A stretch of DNA of 64,000 nucleotides from Onchidella celtica (Eukaryota > Mollusca > Gastropoda > Systellommatophora > Onchidiidae). Location: assembly GCA_963931925.1 (NCBI GenBank), contig OZ007579.1, forward strand, positions 46,770,382-46,834,381, written 5' to 3'. Each line of letters opens with the position of its first letter. Within the stretch, counting starts at the first letter, position 1. Positions 46,291-59,132 of the stretch are shown piece by piece. A program made the position numbers and the translations under genes. The notes beneath the pieces are model-generated. The model made no database searches. It had not been told where the DNA came from and saw only the letters and a program-made list of their open reading frames with translations.

Positions 46291-46308
46291 CCCCCCCCCC
46301 CCCCCCCC
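46291..46308. repeat. Poly-C tract of 18
   Basis: Uninterrupted C run followed by an A/C-rich stretch with AACAACA units. Confidence 0.9.
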
Positions 46309-46960
46309 GAAAACAACATTAACAACAGCAAAAATAAAGATAAAAAGGCACAAGGCAACAACAAAGAAGCCCCACTTATGTTGGCCAAAGTTATAACATA
46401 AAGCATAATGACGTTTGTATCGAGGTGGAATCGATTATGTGGTTTATCACCGTGTTTGGGTTGTATCGACTCCAGCCGTTTGTCTTCATCACTTGTACCA
46501 ACGTTAGGTTATTTTGGTCTGCCGTACAGGAAATCTATAAAGAACCAGATCGATTACCATATTGTCATCTGCCGTCAGTGAATATTGCGCGGTTCGCTGA
46601 ATTTGCATATTGTAGACCACATTGGGCTATCTTTGTCTTGGATCTTGGCGCCAGGCAGACTGTCTCCATGCACTGTATGATGTATCTCTACCAACTCATC
46701 CTTCATTCCGGGTTGGCACCCCGGGTATGTTCTAGCGTGAGCGGATGGATAAAAATAGTATACATGTATTAATGTCTGACATTCATGGAATTCATCTCAT
46801 TGAAGCATTTTTGTCATAATGCGGAGTAATGGAGTGGGGTGTAAAGGCTTATAACCAATCATAACTCATCATGGTTATGGCATTTTTATTAATTATTTTG
46901 TACTTCTTGGTTATTACTTTGTTTGATTAAAGATGTCTTCCAAAGAGCGCTGGGTGTTGT

Positions 46961-47083
46961 TGGGCGCTTCTGCTTGGATTGGTCTCCTTCTGTTCCATCA
47001 TTCTACTGTATTCTGTCTATTGTCTTGCTTGTTCCTAATACAATATGGCCGTTAACGTGTTATCGTGCTTTCTTCATACTCAG
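46961..47083 (+). repeat. SINE-like interspersed repeat, copy 2
   Basis: Blocks in order: GGGCGCTTCTG, TCTCCTTCTGTTCCATCATT, TATTGTCTTGCTTGTTCCTA, AATATGGCCGTTAACGTG, TGCTTTCTTCATACTCA. The same order is found at 51960-52083. No RNA polymerase III box or tail is clear, so the class is open. Confidence 0.55.
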
Positions 47084-48189
47084 CCCCCAACTTCCAAAGA
47101 GTATGCAATTTTTCTTTGAAAAAAAAACAACAACAACAGTAAAATTATGAAAACAGAAAGCGTTAAAGGCCACAGTAGAGTAGTCTACATGCGCGCGGGC
47201 CCGAAAAAAAAAAAAAGCAAAGTTCATTTGATAATGACGCCATTTGCCTTTCGGCGACAACTCAGATACCAAGGAACACTTAAGTCAGCACTTTCAGCTC
47301 GGAGGACACGGACGGCTTTTAACAAATTATTTCCACGTATTGTTGCTTCTTTAGTCACCGTTTAGCGTGTTTTTAAGGAAGTGGTTTTTTAAGCGAAATG
47401 TTAAATGTTCTTTCTCGCGAGTTACTTGGCATGGTTTGAACCTAGGCGACCTTAGCTTTGAACATATTATTATCTCATTTCCACATGAAGACGTTGGCAC
47501 TTGTGCACTCTCTTGTCGGTGTAAAAGGCACGAAAACAAAGGAACTTTGGAGGTAAACAAACCAAGAATCTAGGGCACCGTCGCGTGCCAGACAATGACG
47601 TCAGGGGCCATGACTTGGAATGTTTCGGATGTCGGTGAAAACTTGGTCCATGTTACTGTTTGGCACAATTCCCTGCTTCATCAGCGGGCGCTGGGAACCA
47701 CGTTTTCGACATCTCCATGGCAGAGGGTTAATTTGTTACATTGTACACGAAAGGCTAGTCGCGCACATGCAACTTGCTATCATGTTGCAGTCGAGTCTTC
47801 ATTCCACGTTGAGATTGACCCTGCAGTGACTGCGTATCTCCACCCAGTCGCGATGATTAACAACAACAACAACAACAGCAACAAAATGCGACGCAACAAA
47901 GACCCACGCTCGTGCCCAGCCTAACGCTTAACCCAGATGACTAAAAAATGAAAAAAAGACCGACTTATCCCTTATCTCAGTGGTTTGACACAAGGCGAGC
48001 AGGAGTACTCTTGACAATAATATTTATCCAGCAGAGTTCAAGGAAAACAACACCCAGATAAACAACAGGCCGTTTCAGAATTGACATACGGAATAATTCA
48101 AGTACCAAACCTACATACTAAGTTAACAAGTACAATTGCCCGTTCAGTGAAGGGAAAGAAATAAATATGACCTGATGCATAAAAATGTA

Positions 48190-48208
48190 GGTTAGGTTAG
48201 GTTAACCC
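48190..48208 (+). repeat. Short interstitial GGTTA repeat
   Basis: GGTTAGGTTAGGTTAACCC: three pentameric units of the arthropod-type TTAGG sequence. Too short to mean a telomere. Confidence 0.6.
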
Positions 48209-50659
48209 ACCTGAATTGAAATGGTCGTGGTACTCCCGGTAGGTAAGGGCTATGTATTTTATTTTGATCTAAAATAACCAAAAATTTGAAAAAAAAAAAT
48301 ATTGGGCATGCCTACTGAAGTAAGAATTTCTCTCTGTCTCTCTTTTTTTTTTATAGCTACAAATTGAAAATTAAAGATTCTGTTGCAAGGACTTCAGCCA
48401 GAATACTTGACAAGTAAAATGTAACTATACCCAGACCTGCTCTGAAACGATGCGAAAAACGTTTGACACCAAATACATGTACTGGAAGACTTCACATTCT
48501 CAGTGGTCTTTGGCAAAATGCAAATGTGTGTAAAGCGGTCAAGGGTGTGGGCGCTAAAATCATCCATTTTTAACAGCGCTATTACATGTACCGTAAAAAC
48601 GAATTCTCTTTAAGCATTAAAGTTGGTTGCTCCATTAATTTTAGATGGCATCAACTCCCCCACGACCTCATTCATGTTTTCTAGCCATTCTGGCGCAAGA
48701 TAGGACAACGGGAGAAAACACAGAGAGAGAGAGAGAGGAGAGAGAGAGAGAAGAAAAGTTGAGCCCAGTTACTAGTTATTCTCAAAGGGAGGCACTTGGC
48801 TCCCAGAGGAGGAAGTTCTAATCTGATGGGAGGAATCTTAGCCAGGGTAGGCACTGGGGAGGAATTTCAGCCAGAAGAGCAACACCATGTACCAAACTAA
48901 GAAACAAAAGGCCATTAAATCAAAGAGAAGTTTGCAAGAGAAATTGAAAGAAGGATTAATTTTCTTTTTGTCATTTGATTGCAGTTAGCACAGAGATTTA
49001 GTTTCACGGTTTATTTCAGTAATTATCGCCGCAGGCAGCTGATCAGACGGCACTGCAGAATAGGGCAGGGATTGAGGAAAACTGGTGTGGCCTGGTAGTC
49101 GGAGAACCACTGGTTTAGTATCCAGTATAACATGGCCCTGCCAGCAACTTGTATGGTAATGGATAACAGAAGACAAATGCCACTTTCCTCATATTGCGCT
49201 TTCCGCATCCTGGATTGTGTACCCGATTTTATGAATTGTTCTCTTTGTGTGGCTCGTCTTGTCTCATTATCTCCTTTTTTAAATGTAATTTTGTTAGTGT
49301 TTTCATTTTCACCCCTTCGTCCTCTTTTACTAGTCTAGCAGTTTGTGTGGTAGAAGATAACAGAAGAAATACGCCTCTCTCCTCATGTCGCGGTGTCGGC
49401 GTTGTGGATCTGTGTATCCCACTTTATGAATTATTCTGTGTGTGTGGTTCGTCTTGTTTCATCATGTTCTCGTTTCTTTTTTGTAGTTGTTGTTGCAATT
49501 TTTATTTTTTTCATTTTCACCCTTTTGTCCTCTCAAGGATCTCGTCCTACGGCAGCACGAGTTAAGGGCGCTCCTCTTTCATGGTAGGAGCTTTGGCAAA
49601 CTGGTCAATGTAAACCTGCAGGTTTGATGACGCGCAGATTAGCTGCACCACTTAAACCGATGAAGCGCTAATCTGTCACCCTGTCTTGTTCTGGGCGTCA
49701 AGTTTTGTGTTGGATCGAATAGCAGATTGTTTTATCCGAACGAATATCGAAAATTCTTGAATCAGTATTCGAATACTGTTTCGATTACGTGAGTGTTTCC
49801 ATACTGATCTAGATCTGCAACTCCACGGGCCAGATAATGGCAGTGCATGTGTTTCTTGCTTTCACCCTTCAATAATTCACATTGCTGATGCTCTTCTTTG
49901 TACCTAACCTCATTTTCAATCGAATGCGTTAAATTTTGAAATTGTCTCACCATAGCCAATGCTTGTGAAAAAAAAACAAAAAACCTCAGACCTGAATGTC
50001 GAATATTTTAAAAACTATTCAAATGAATATTCGATACAAGTTTGCTGTTCGAATGGTTATGTCGCATAGCCCAACACTAGGTCCCCTTAAAACGACAGGG
50101 TTGTATTTCCACTTTTTGGCTGAGCTGAGTGATACACTACACATCGTTTCTACAGGCCTTCTCCACTGTGTGCCAGAGTATCAAGCGGATTCGGTGTGTA
50201 ATTTGTAAGTATTACTAGAAAGGAAAAAAAAAGTCGTATCTCTCAAAGCTATGAGCACTTGAAACTTCAATCACGTATTCCTCAAAAGTTGATGGAAAAG
50301 AGCTAGAACCTTGTCATTCTGAGGGACCGACTAGTTAAGCTATCTTCCCTAACGTCTCAGATGCCTTCTATACAAACTCCCAACTTTTTAACACATTTTT
50401 GTTATCGATCGCGCTCGTGTCAGGCCCATCAAGCAACCTAATGAATCTTTAAGCATCAGAAACAGAAGAAATCAATAATTCGACGTCTTAAGAAGAAGAA
50501 GAAGAAGAAAATGTAGTCTGTGGACAGTGTTTGGCTTGTCAGTGTTAGCCCCTCCCAAAAAAATGAAATGAGAAAGGTAAAAATCCACACGAACAAACAA
50601 CTGTTCACATCTTAGCCAAGATGGCGTGGATTAAATTGCCAAGGTTTAGATTTCCGTTG

Positions 50660-51190
50660 TCGAATTCTCTCTTTCTTTCTCTCTCTTTCTCTCCCCCCCC
50701 CTCTCCCCACGTTTCTGTCTGTCTCTCTCACTCCACTCTCTCCCTCTTTTTTCCCTGTATCTGCCTCCCCCCTCTGTGTCTGCTTCCCCCCTCTCTTTCC
50801 CAGTCTGTTTTCTTGTCACCAATTCTCATCTCTGCAGCCCTCAGTGCCTCCACCCCACCGCCTTACGCCCATGGTTATATATTTACGTATACATGTATTT
50901 AATATATCTGATTGCAGACGTCTGTCTGTCTCTCTCTCACTTTGTCTGTCTCTCGCTCGCTCGCTCTCGGAATTCAATTTTATGCTCAAACTAAGTCAAA
51001 CTGATTACTAATGTCCACCCACCTTTGCGTTTCCTTATTTCCCCTCCCTCTGGTCACCCCTTCCCCTCCTCCCTCATTATCATCTGAAGTATCTCCTCCC
51101 CACCCCCTCTCCCCGCCAAAGCGTTTACCGCCTCCAATCTTCTCTTCTCTCTCCCCTGAATCGATGTCGTCTCCGCCACTGATGCCGTTT
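50660..51190. repeat. CT-rich low-complexity tracts
   Basis: Three pyrimidine-rich patches (50665-50810, 50925-50970 and 51045-51170) separated by ordinary sequence. The ORFs rich in Ser, Pro and Leu here are compositional artefacts. Confidence 0.7.
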
Positions 51191-51498
51191 GTATCTTGAC
51201 TATTGTTTCATCAGTTCCAGACACACAACAAAGGAACGTCATTATTGCTTGTAGATAACAATGATAATGTTCAGTAACTCTTTCCTCGCTTTAGTTTCAC
51301 CTCTTCGGTTTATCTTTGCTCTGTTTTCCTCCTCTAGTTTCTCCTTCCCTCTTGTCCCAGTCTCTAATCTCTGTCCCTGTCTTCCTTCCTTCCTTATTTC
51401 GCCTTTTCTCACTTTCATCCTCCCTGCATTTTTTTCAGCCAATACTTTCTTTCACGCCGTGGCTTGCCCACTCATTATTTCATTCGTAGTGTGTAATG

Positions 51499-51744
51499 GT
51501 CACCGGATGATTTTGTGACGTCCGTCCAAATGTTAATTGTCACCGAATGATCTTGTGACACCCGTCAAAGTGTTAATTGTCACCGGATGATCTTGTGACA
51601 CCCGTCAAAGTGTTAATTGTCACCGGATGATCTTGTGACACCCGCCAAAGTGTTAATTGTCACCGGATGATCTTGTGACACCCGTCAAAATGTTATTTGT
51701 CACCGGATGATCTTGTGACACCCGTCAAAGTGTTAATTGTCACC
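51499..51744. repeat. Minisatellite, 6 x 40 bp
   Basis: Six 40-bp units beginning GTCACCGGATGATCTTGTGA, with CCCGTCAAAGTGTTAATT behind, plus a partial seventh. Each unit contains GTCAC and GTGAC/TGTCAC in inverted orientation, so it can form small hairpins. Confidence 0.95.
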
Positions 51745-51959
51745 TGAGAAATTGTAGCTCTTCTTTGGTGATTTTCCGATTACAGTTTAAGAATTAGCAT
51801 TTCGACAGGGACCATCAGGTGATTCGGTGACAGTGTGGATTAGCTCTCTCTTTCTCATTCGCTCATTCAGTCTTTCAACTCCGTCCTTTCTTTCATGTCA
51901 TTCTGATTTTCACTCGCTCACTCACTCACTCATCCACCCACCCACTCACTCAATCACTG

Positions 51960-52083
51960 CGGGCGGTTGGAAGGGTCTTCTTCATCTTGTGTCCTATCAT
52001 TCTGCCATAGATTATTCTATCGTCTTGCTTTTTCCTAGCACAATGTGACCGTTATCGTGTCGATGTGCTTTCTTCAGACTCAC
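51960..52083 (+). repeat. SINE-like interspersed repeat, copy 3
   Basis: GGGCGGTTGG, CCTATCATTCTGCC, TATCGTCTTGCTTTTTCCTA, ATGTGACCGTTATCGTG and TGCTTTCTTCAGACTCACTC align in order with copy 2. It runs directly into an ACTC tetranucleotide array, a possible 3' tail. Confidence 0.55.
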
Positions 52084-52285
52084 TCATTCACTCACTCGCT
52101 CAGTCACTCACTCACTCACTCACTCACTCGCTCTCACTCACTCACTCGCTCACTCACTCACTCACTCACTCATTCAATCACTCACTCACTCACTCACTCA
52201 CTCACTCACTCACTCAATCACTCAATCACTCACTCACCTACTCGCTTACTCACTCACTCATTCACTCACTCACTCTCTCTCTCTC
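52084..52285. repeat. (ACTC)n tetranucleotide array
   Basis: About 200 bp of ACTC units with scattered ATTC and GCTC variants. A shorter stretch of the same motif lies at about 51915-51955. Confidence 0.9.
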
Positions 52286-52825
52286 CCCCTCATTCTCTCA
52301 CACACACAACACTCATAGACACAATAACTCACGTGCTCAATCAATTACTCAGAAAAGCTCAAGTACTGATGTCATGCACGCTGAAGTAAAAAATCAATAT
52401 TCCCGTGTCAAGGTTACACCATCAACGCACCATAAAACACCACTGCTTTAAACAGAGTGTGTACTGCATAATTAAGCATCCGCCTCAGTATTCCATGTCC
52501 TCCCCACCCACTTGATCAAGATTGGCAGACATCGTTCTGTCTCCGTGGCGTGCTCACCAGCCCAGCAGTACTGCACGCAATTGAATAAGCCGTCTTTCTC
52601 ACTTGCCCGCTTGCCCTCCTTTAGGCTGGAGATTACCTTCAGAGGCTTCCCCGAAGACGACATCACTTTGTCATTGAGACAACCCTGAGTTTTTTGCTTC
52701 ATGTCTCATAGAAAGCGTGGAACATTACTGGCGTCCTTTATTTAGGCAAAAACAAAACAAAAGAGCAACAACACAGAAAGGCATGCGCACCTCTATGGCG
52801 AGACGCCCACTCTCCCTTTACTTTG

Positions 52826-53143
52826 ATATAAAGAGATATGATAAGATAAAAATCACTTTATTATCCCATAAGGGAGTTTCTCTTTCACAGAGTGTTTAAG
52901 AGCACATATATGGTTACACACATCTTACGTATCATTACAAAAACATATATCATAACTCAATAAACTAAATAGCAGGCATGCACATGAAGTGACTTGGCAA
53001 GAAACCTTCATGAAATGTGACACTGATTTCTCATCAGTGGAATACATGTAGTCGAAAAACAAGCGCAGATCATCAAGGCTATCACCGGAACAAAAGTAGT
53101 ATATAAGGAGTGCCCAGGACAGATTTTGAAGTAACGTCCTCAT
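52826..53143 (-). repeat. Possible LINE or SINE 3' end
   Basis: The minus strand ends CCCTTATGGGATAATAAAGT followed by GATTTTTATCTTATCATATC, the style of many LINE/SINE 3' ends (GGGATNAATAAAGT plus a short tail repeat). A 72-codon ORF upstream on the same strand is not a recognisable RT domain. Confidence 0.35.
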
Positions 53144-53151
53144 AGTGCCGT

Positions 53152-53485
53152 CTTGAGATTTTCGGCTTCAGCGTGCCGGGTTGTCCGTAGAATCAAAGAA
53201 TGTTTAGAGCAATCCGGCCTGAAAGAAATACGTCCAAAGATAGTGCCGTTTTTCTGACTCATTGACCTGGCCGGCGGGAAATGTCAGGCTGCGTGGGCAG
53301 TACAGATTTCAATAAACCTCCTTAAAGCATGTTTCTGAAATTCGATTTCGACGTGCTGGGTCGGCCGTAGATTCACAGAAGTTTTATAATTACAGCGAGT
53401 GAAAGAAGTACATGTACGTCCAAAGATAGCGCCGCTCTACTGACTCATTGCCCTGGCCAGTGGAAAATATCAGGACGCCTGGGTT
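53152..53485. repeat. Diverged tandem duplication, ~181-bp period
   Basis: Two copies share GAGATTTTCGGCTTCAGCGTG / GAAATTCGATTTCGACGTG-type blocks, TACGTCCAAAGATAG-GCCG and TGACTCATTG-CCTGGCC. Neither is coding. Confidence 0.65.
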
Positions 53486-54894
53486 TCAGTCAGCATCGTT
53501 CATGTGTTCACTTTGTCGCCTACACGGCCACCTTATGAAAAAAGACCTTATCCACCAAAAAACGAAATTTTACAACATGCTGCGAGACAAACTAAAACAC
53601 AACAAAAAACTATTTGGCTCATCGATCCGCTCCATTCTTGTTCAGTTTCCATTTCCTCGCCTTTTCCTAAGACTGCAGTAACTCAAAAATGCGAAAAAAT
53701 CGATTTTGTTATAATAATATATGCAACTACATTCAAAGCCGCATCGAATGATCTTGGTCCTTGACTCGTTACCCGAAGTCTAATCAAATAGCAAACTTTC
53801 AAAACGTCATCGTCACCAGACTCTAAAATAAAACAGTTGTTTGCATCTGGGAAGTAGTCAAAACCAGTGGCTACAGTTTTAGGGAAGGGTGACGATTTTA
53901 TGATAACCAAAAGGAACTGCCGATGGCAAGAAACTAGAACCTATATTTGTAAAATACAGAACATTTCATTCTGTGAAATGGTGTTTGAAAGTGAATTTGA
54001 CCTGGACTAGCATATACGGTCTTTTTTGTGTTAACACGAAAATACAATACTATTATTCAGAAAACCGCCTTTAGTAAGATTTCTACCGTCAGAATACCCT
54101 ACAGTTCCCACCTCTACAAGTTCTGCATCAACATCAACTATATAAATATATTGTTTTGCGCCGGGTTTGAAATTCTCTACCATGTAAGAGGCCAAGACGA
54201 CCGCCTCTCTGTGAGTACCAGAATCTTACGCCACCGAAACGCGACCCTCAAAGTACTCAGTGGCATGAAGAGATAAAGAAGAGACAAGAACTGAAGGTCT
54301 TTTCTGCACAAATTATTCACCACCTCGTCTTTCACATCTCCAGAGCTGTCGCCACAATGTTGTTATTCCATTATTTCTGTCTGTGCTTTCTGGTTAGTGT
54401 TAAGTGTTAGGTCGATACTTTTGTCTGGTCTTAGAGAGAGAGAGAGAGAGATTTTATGTAGGTGGGTGAAGGGAAGGGCGGGGGGGGGGGGGTTCAGTAG
54501 AATGATATATTCAGATGTTTTCTTTTTGAGCAGAATTTAACTTTTGCAGACCTTTTTCATCGTCTTGCACTGCACTAGATGAAAACGTTTGTTTTAAATT
54601 CTACTTTCTTCTTATTTAGTATTGTGATAAAAGTAACGCCTTCACTACTGGTGTGAGAACTTTTGTGCTAAAAGAAGTCCCGCTTTATCTGACAAACAAC
54701 AACAATCAGCATCTAGATAAACAGACCGGGAATCAGGGTCACGCGGTTCGCACGGGATAATGAGCCGACCAGATAAAAATGATACACAACTTGGCCCTGT
54801 AGCTGATCTAGGTGTAAATGCTAAGGGCAGCAATCCTAACTAAAGATCTACAAAAGTGGCACTGTAGTTGATGTCTGAAGATCTCAAATCCGTG

Positions 54895-55205
54895 GTGAAT
54901 CTACTATGAATGAAAGTAATGAAGCTTAAGCTTCAAGGCCCGCAATCCCGGAGGGGCTCTGAAAAAGCATTTTTAATGAGTGAATCTTGGATAATGCCCT
55001 ATTGTTTGCTGGTTGCGAAGAGCCCCATAACAGTTTAAGCTCTAGCCCTATTACTGCCATGGCCGATATTGCTGTGTTCTGTCGTGGGTTTTTGAGCATC
55101 ATAAATTTAGGTCTGGGGAATTTGGGTCGAGCTGGAAACCTCAGCTGGCTCCAGCAATGCAACATTGACAAATTAAACGATTTAATTGGCTTGAGGCAGT
55201 TATTG
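54895..55205 (+). repeat. Interspersed repeat shared with 7.35 kb
   Basis: Contains TCTACTATGAA, GCTTAAGCTTCAAGGCCCGC, AATCCC, TGCCCTATTGTTTGCTGGTT and GCGAAGAG in the order of 7348-7500. It extends further and ends near GGGCTAGGGGCCCC. Internal short ORFs are not recognisable. Confidence 0.5.
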
Positions 55206-55645
55206 GGCTAGGGGCCCCAAAAAATATAGGTCCCCACCGTCGCTAATACCGGGTGTGACTTCGTAACTACTGCGACATCGAAGAAACAAAGCAGAATGTG
55301 ACATGTTTAATGGGAAATGCGCGGTCCATTCAACAGTGCTAGATGTAATGAAATGGGACACTGTTCGAGATACAATGTCGACAGCTTGACACTTGATGTT
55401 ATGTCACCATCGGCAGTCAGAAGCAAAGCAGTGACGGATCCAGAGCACTTAATTTCTATTACAATAATAGCAAAATATATTGATTTTTGGCAAACAAGTA
55501 CTTGCTTGGCAGAGAAAATTTGAATTACATGTATTATGTATTTGTTTATTTTAATTTTTAAAACGGCGTGTATTTCTCTTATGAATCTGTGAAATGGACG
55601 TGTGTATTCCGCGTGCAAAACGTTTATGGTTTGATTCAGGGAATG

Positions 55646-55795
55646 TCAATTTGAGGTGGAGAAAGTATTTGGACACGATCACAGCCATAATATGAGACAA
55701 TATTATTGTGGTAGATAGAAGCAAGACGAAAGAGAGAATATATTCCAGCTGTAGAACGATAGGGCAGAAGGAGATTCCACCAGAAGCAGCAACCA
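55646..55795 (-). repeat. SINE-like interspersed repeat, copy 4
   Basis: The minus strand reads TGCTTCTGGTGGAATCTCC, TTCTGCCCTATCGTTCTAC, TCGTCTTGCTTCTATCTACC, ATGGCTGTGATCGTGTCC and ATACTTTCTCCACCTCA, in the order of copies 2 and 3. Confidence 0.55.
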
Positions 55796-58700
55796 ACCAC
55801 TCGCGAGTGGTTCTCACAGTGGTGATATAAAAAATATATATGGTAAAATAGTATCCAGGACTTGCACACAGCACTGTTTCTTGGAGCGGATATGAGAAAC
55901 AGACAGACAGACAGGCAGGCAAAAAATGCCAGTATTCAACGATATGTGGTGGGGTCGTCGGAGATAAATTTTAAGAAGATGCTTCAGTCGGCAAGATGAT
56001 TGATTTTGATTTAAATCGTAGGCGGTAACGCCCCCTGAATCCATCAATAGTTGACTTCCCTTCGGCGAAATCGATTGTGGGAACTCGAGCCGCCACTTGT
56101 ACGAATTACAAACAGCATATTAATATCTTTCTCGGTCGCCGGAGGAAAGACATCAATGGAACCAATAAATCTGGAATTTGAAATTTCAGAGCTAATAATG
56201 TCGATGTGTGTTTATTGTGTCTATCACAGAAATCTTTTGATGTCAAAGAAAAGTTTGTGGTTTTGCTCCCCTGTCATGTTACCCTGCTCTTTCTACCGAC
56301 CTTCTCCTATAAGCTTTTCATATGAGAAATTCAAATTGACCAAGCTCTGAAAATCAAGCAACCGTACGACACCAAAATGAAAACATCGCAGAAGGCACAA
56401 AGTGGCTGTTAGCATGCCCTCAAGCCGTTTTGCCGGTTCTTTTTTATTTTTTATTTGTCTTAGTATCACTTATCTAACATCGGTAGGATAAGCAATGAGA
56501 GAAGCTGCGGGAGAAAGGAATGGATTTAGCGGCTGACCGTCTGTCAAGTTGAAAAGAGCCAAGTATAGTATCCCAAATACATGTGTCTTTGTTCCTGTGT
56601 ATGTTGATCTGGGCTCACTGCAGTCGTGTCACTCAACCTATATTCGACTCGTACTAGCAGTTTCCGTTTGCGCTTTTTCCTAACTTTTTACTGATTGGCA
56701 GCTGAAGTCCCGCCAAAAAACTGTGCTGCAAACGTAATGCCGTCGGCAATTCCGTTCAAGAAGCCCGTCGCTAAACACGGCCACAGCTCTGCAGTTTAAG
56801 TGAGTAGACTGTGAAACAAGATATAAACAAGTTTATTAATGTATTCATGTGGCAATGAAGTGAGTGGCAAGGAGGACGGGAAGAATAGTTGTTTTCTTGC
56901 TTTGTTGATCGATGTTTCGGTTGTTGTTGTTGGTTTGGCTGTGAGTCTCAGACGTGATCAGACTGATTCACAGCTTCAAATTGTTTCCCATCCGGAAATA
57001 CCGGTGGCAAAAATAAATGACGGGTCGTATGCCTGAGGGGGCCCTCTATAAAATAAATATACACACGCTCGAAGAAAAAAAAAAAAATATATATATAATC
57101 GGTGAAGGGTAGAAGTGGGTGTCCTGAGGAGCGTAATTATGTATCCTTTTCTGCGAAGTGAAACATTTGATTTTCATAACCTTTTTTTTTTCTTCAGAAA
57201 ATTAAGTTTTTGAATTGTAACATAAAAGAAACGCAATAATGCACCCCACGAGACACGTAATAAAACACTCAAAAAGTCAGGGCAAATTATCACTTAATGT
57301 TTCAGGAAATTAATAATTTATTATTGACATTGACCATTCTAATGGCCGTACGCTCATGCGGGGTTTAGGTAGCAGTGAAGCGAATGAATGTACATGTTTT
57401 TTAGGGGGGAAAGGGGTGTGGGGTGGGGAGGGGAATAAAACATCGCCACAAATCAGGCGCACCTACTTCATGGATGGCCCCTGACATTGCGTGGGCTGGG
57501 GAGGAGTGGTGTGTATGAGACGGACTGAAGTAATCTCGCACGTGTCTGAACTGTCTGTGACATGAGCAATAACGAAAACGGATTTTCCCTGATGGTGTGT
57601 ACTCTCTAGTGTCGTCCACAGACATCGTCCCGTCCAAAATTCTGAGACTTGCGGGAAAGTAATCAAATGGAAGCAAATAAATAAATAAATAGAATCTAAT
57701 TTTAATTTGTTTTTCTATGAAAAATTCGCGGGGCATTTGCTACATGTACGCGACATGTTGCAGATATTGAGGTTTTGTAATGAAAATGGTTCTCTCACTC
57801 GCATTTTCATTCAGTCTAAGCAGAGAGTATAGATATATTGAGAGATATGAATTCCGCCTAATCGCCAAACTAGGTCGCCAAACAAGAAATTAAAGAATTG
57901 AAAGAGACCACTTTCACCAAAGATAGTGTGCATATCTGTTTACTATGGTTTGTTCTTATTCTTGGACTGATTCAAACTATTTAGAGCCATACTGTAACTT
58001 CTTATGCCACGTGGAAATGCACAAACGGGTATTGTTTACCGCAGCGACCTACTTTCCGCCCCATGCTAACTGATTTCGCAGAGCCTCCCGTGTCTCGCAG
58101 TGCAAATCGACCAATAGTGAAACCCCTCTATTATACATCTATACTCTCTGGTATAAGTGTTAACAACTTTTTGAGGTGTGTGTTTGTGACGTAATGTTGT
58201 CCTCTGATTTTACACAGCTCTTCAAAGTTTCCACCCTCATTTTCTCGAAAAAAAACAAAACAACCCCCCACAAAACAACAAAAATGAATACACAAACGAT
58301 ATGGGAAATACCCGACGAATTATCTCTCTTGGTAAATTAGAAACTTCTCGAAATATAGAACTTTGCACATCGGTTGACATGTTTCAAATGTATGGACTAT
58401 TTGGCATTATACGGGTTAAGTGTAGGCGAGGAGATGCAAAGGAACCTTTGACCTTATGACAGCGGATTATTACATCAGATTTCATGCATTTCATCTCCAT
58501 TGAATTCACTGCAGTTCTGCAGGGAATGGGGATTGTATTTAATCAGCACCTGTGTGAATGTCGTCCAAATGGGAGTATTGAATGTGATGTTAATTCCTGC
58601 GCCTCGAAGCATCACGCAAGCATGTAATTAATTCGTTTGGCCACCGTGTGCCAGAGTGCGATTTAGCGGCAAACTTCATTTTGATTTCTTTGAGTTATCG

Positions 58701-58931
58701 ATGGCCTCTGTTGGCTAGAGAGATGGACACATATCGTGAGCTGATGTTTTTGTGTATCTCTTGTCAAATTTTCCAGTCAGGCATAGCACCGCACAGGAAC
58801 AGGATTCGGTTTAGTGTTATTATTAATATTATTTTGTTTTGTTTGTTTTTTGTTGAGATGGAACTAATCGCAAAGGTAGAAAGGCGTTAATGACTTGTGT
58901 CTATAGAGAAGATTTTGGAAAGACAATTTGC

Positions 58932-59041
58932 ACACACACACACACATACATACACACGCAGAGAGAGAGGCAGATAGATAGATAGATAGATAGGTAGAGA
59001 AGTAGACAGAGAGAAAGAGAGAGGCAGACAGATAGACATAC

Positions 59042-59078
<37 letters not shown>

Positions 59079-59132
59079 TTGACAGACAGAAAGACACAAA
59101 ATACAGACAGACAGAGAAAGAGAGAGAGATTC
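58932..59132. repeat. Compound CA / GATA / CAGA microsatellite
   Basis: (CA)n, then AGATAGATAGATA, then interspersed CAGA and GAGA units over 200 bp. Confidence 0.9.

Noticed and set aside
46425..46772. 115-codon plus ORF
   Set aside because: No family signature and no clear splice or promoter context. Left as chance.
48190..48208. Interstitial telomere
   Set aside because: Only three GGTTA units. Chance or a local repeat is enough to explain it.
52045..52451. ORFs of 114 and 128 codons made of HSLTHSLTHS
   Set aside because: Translation of the ACTC tetranucleotide array.
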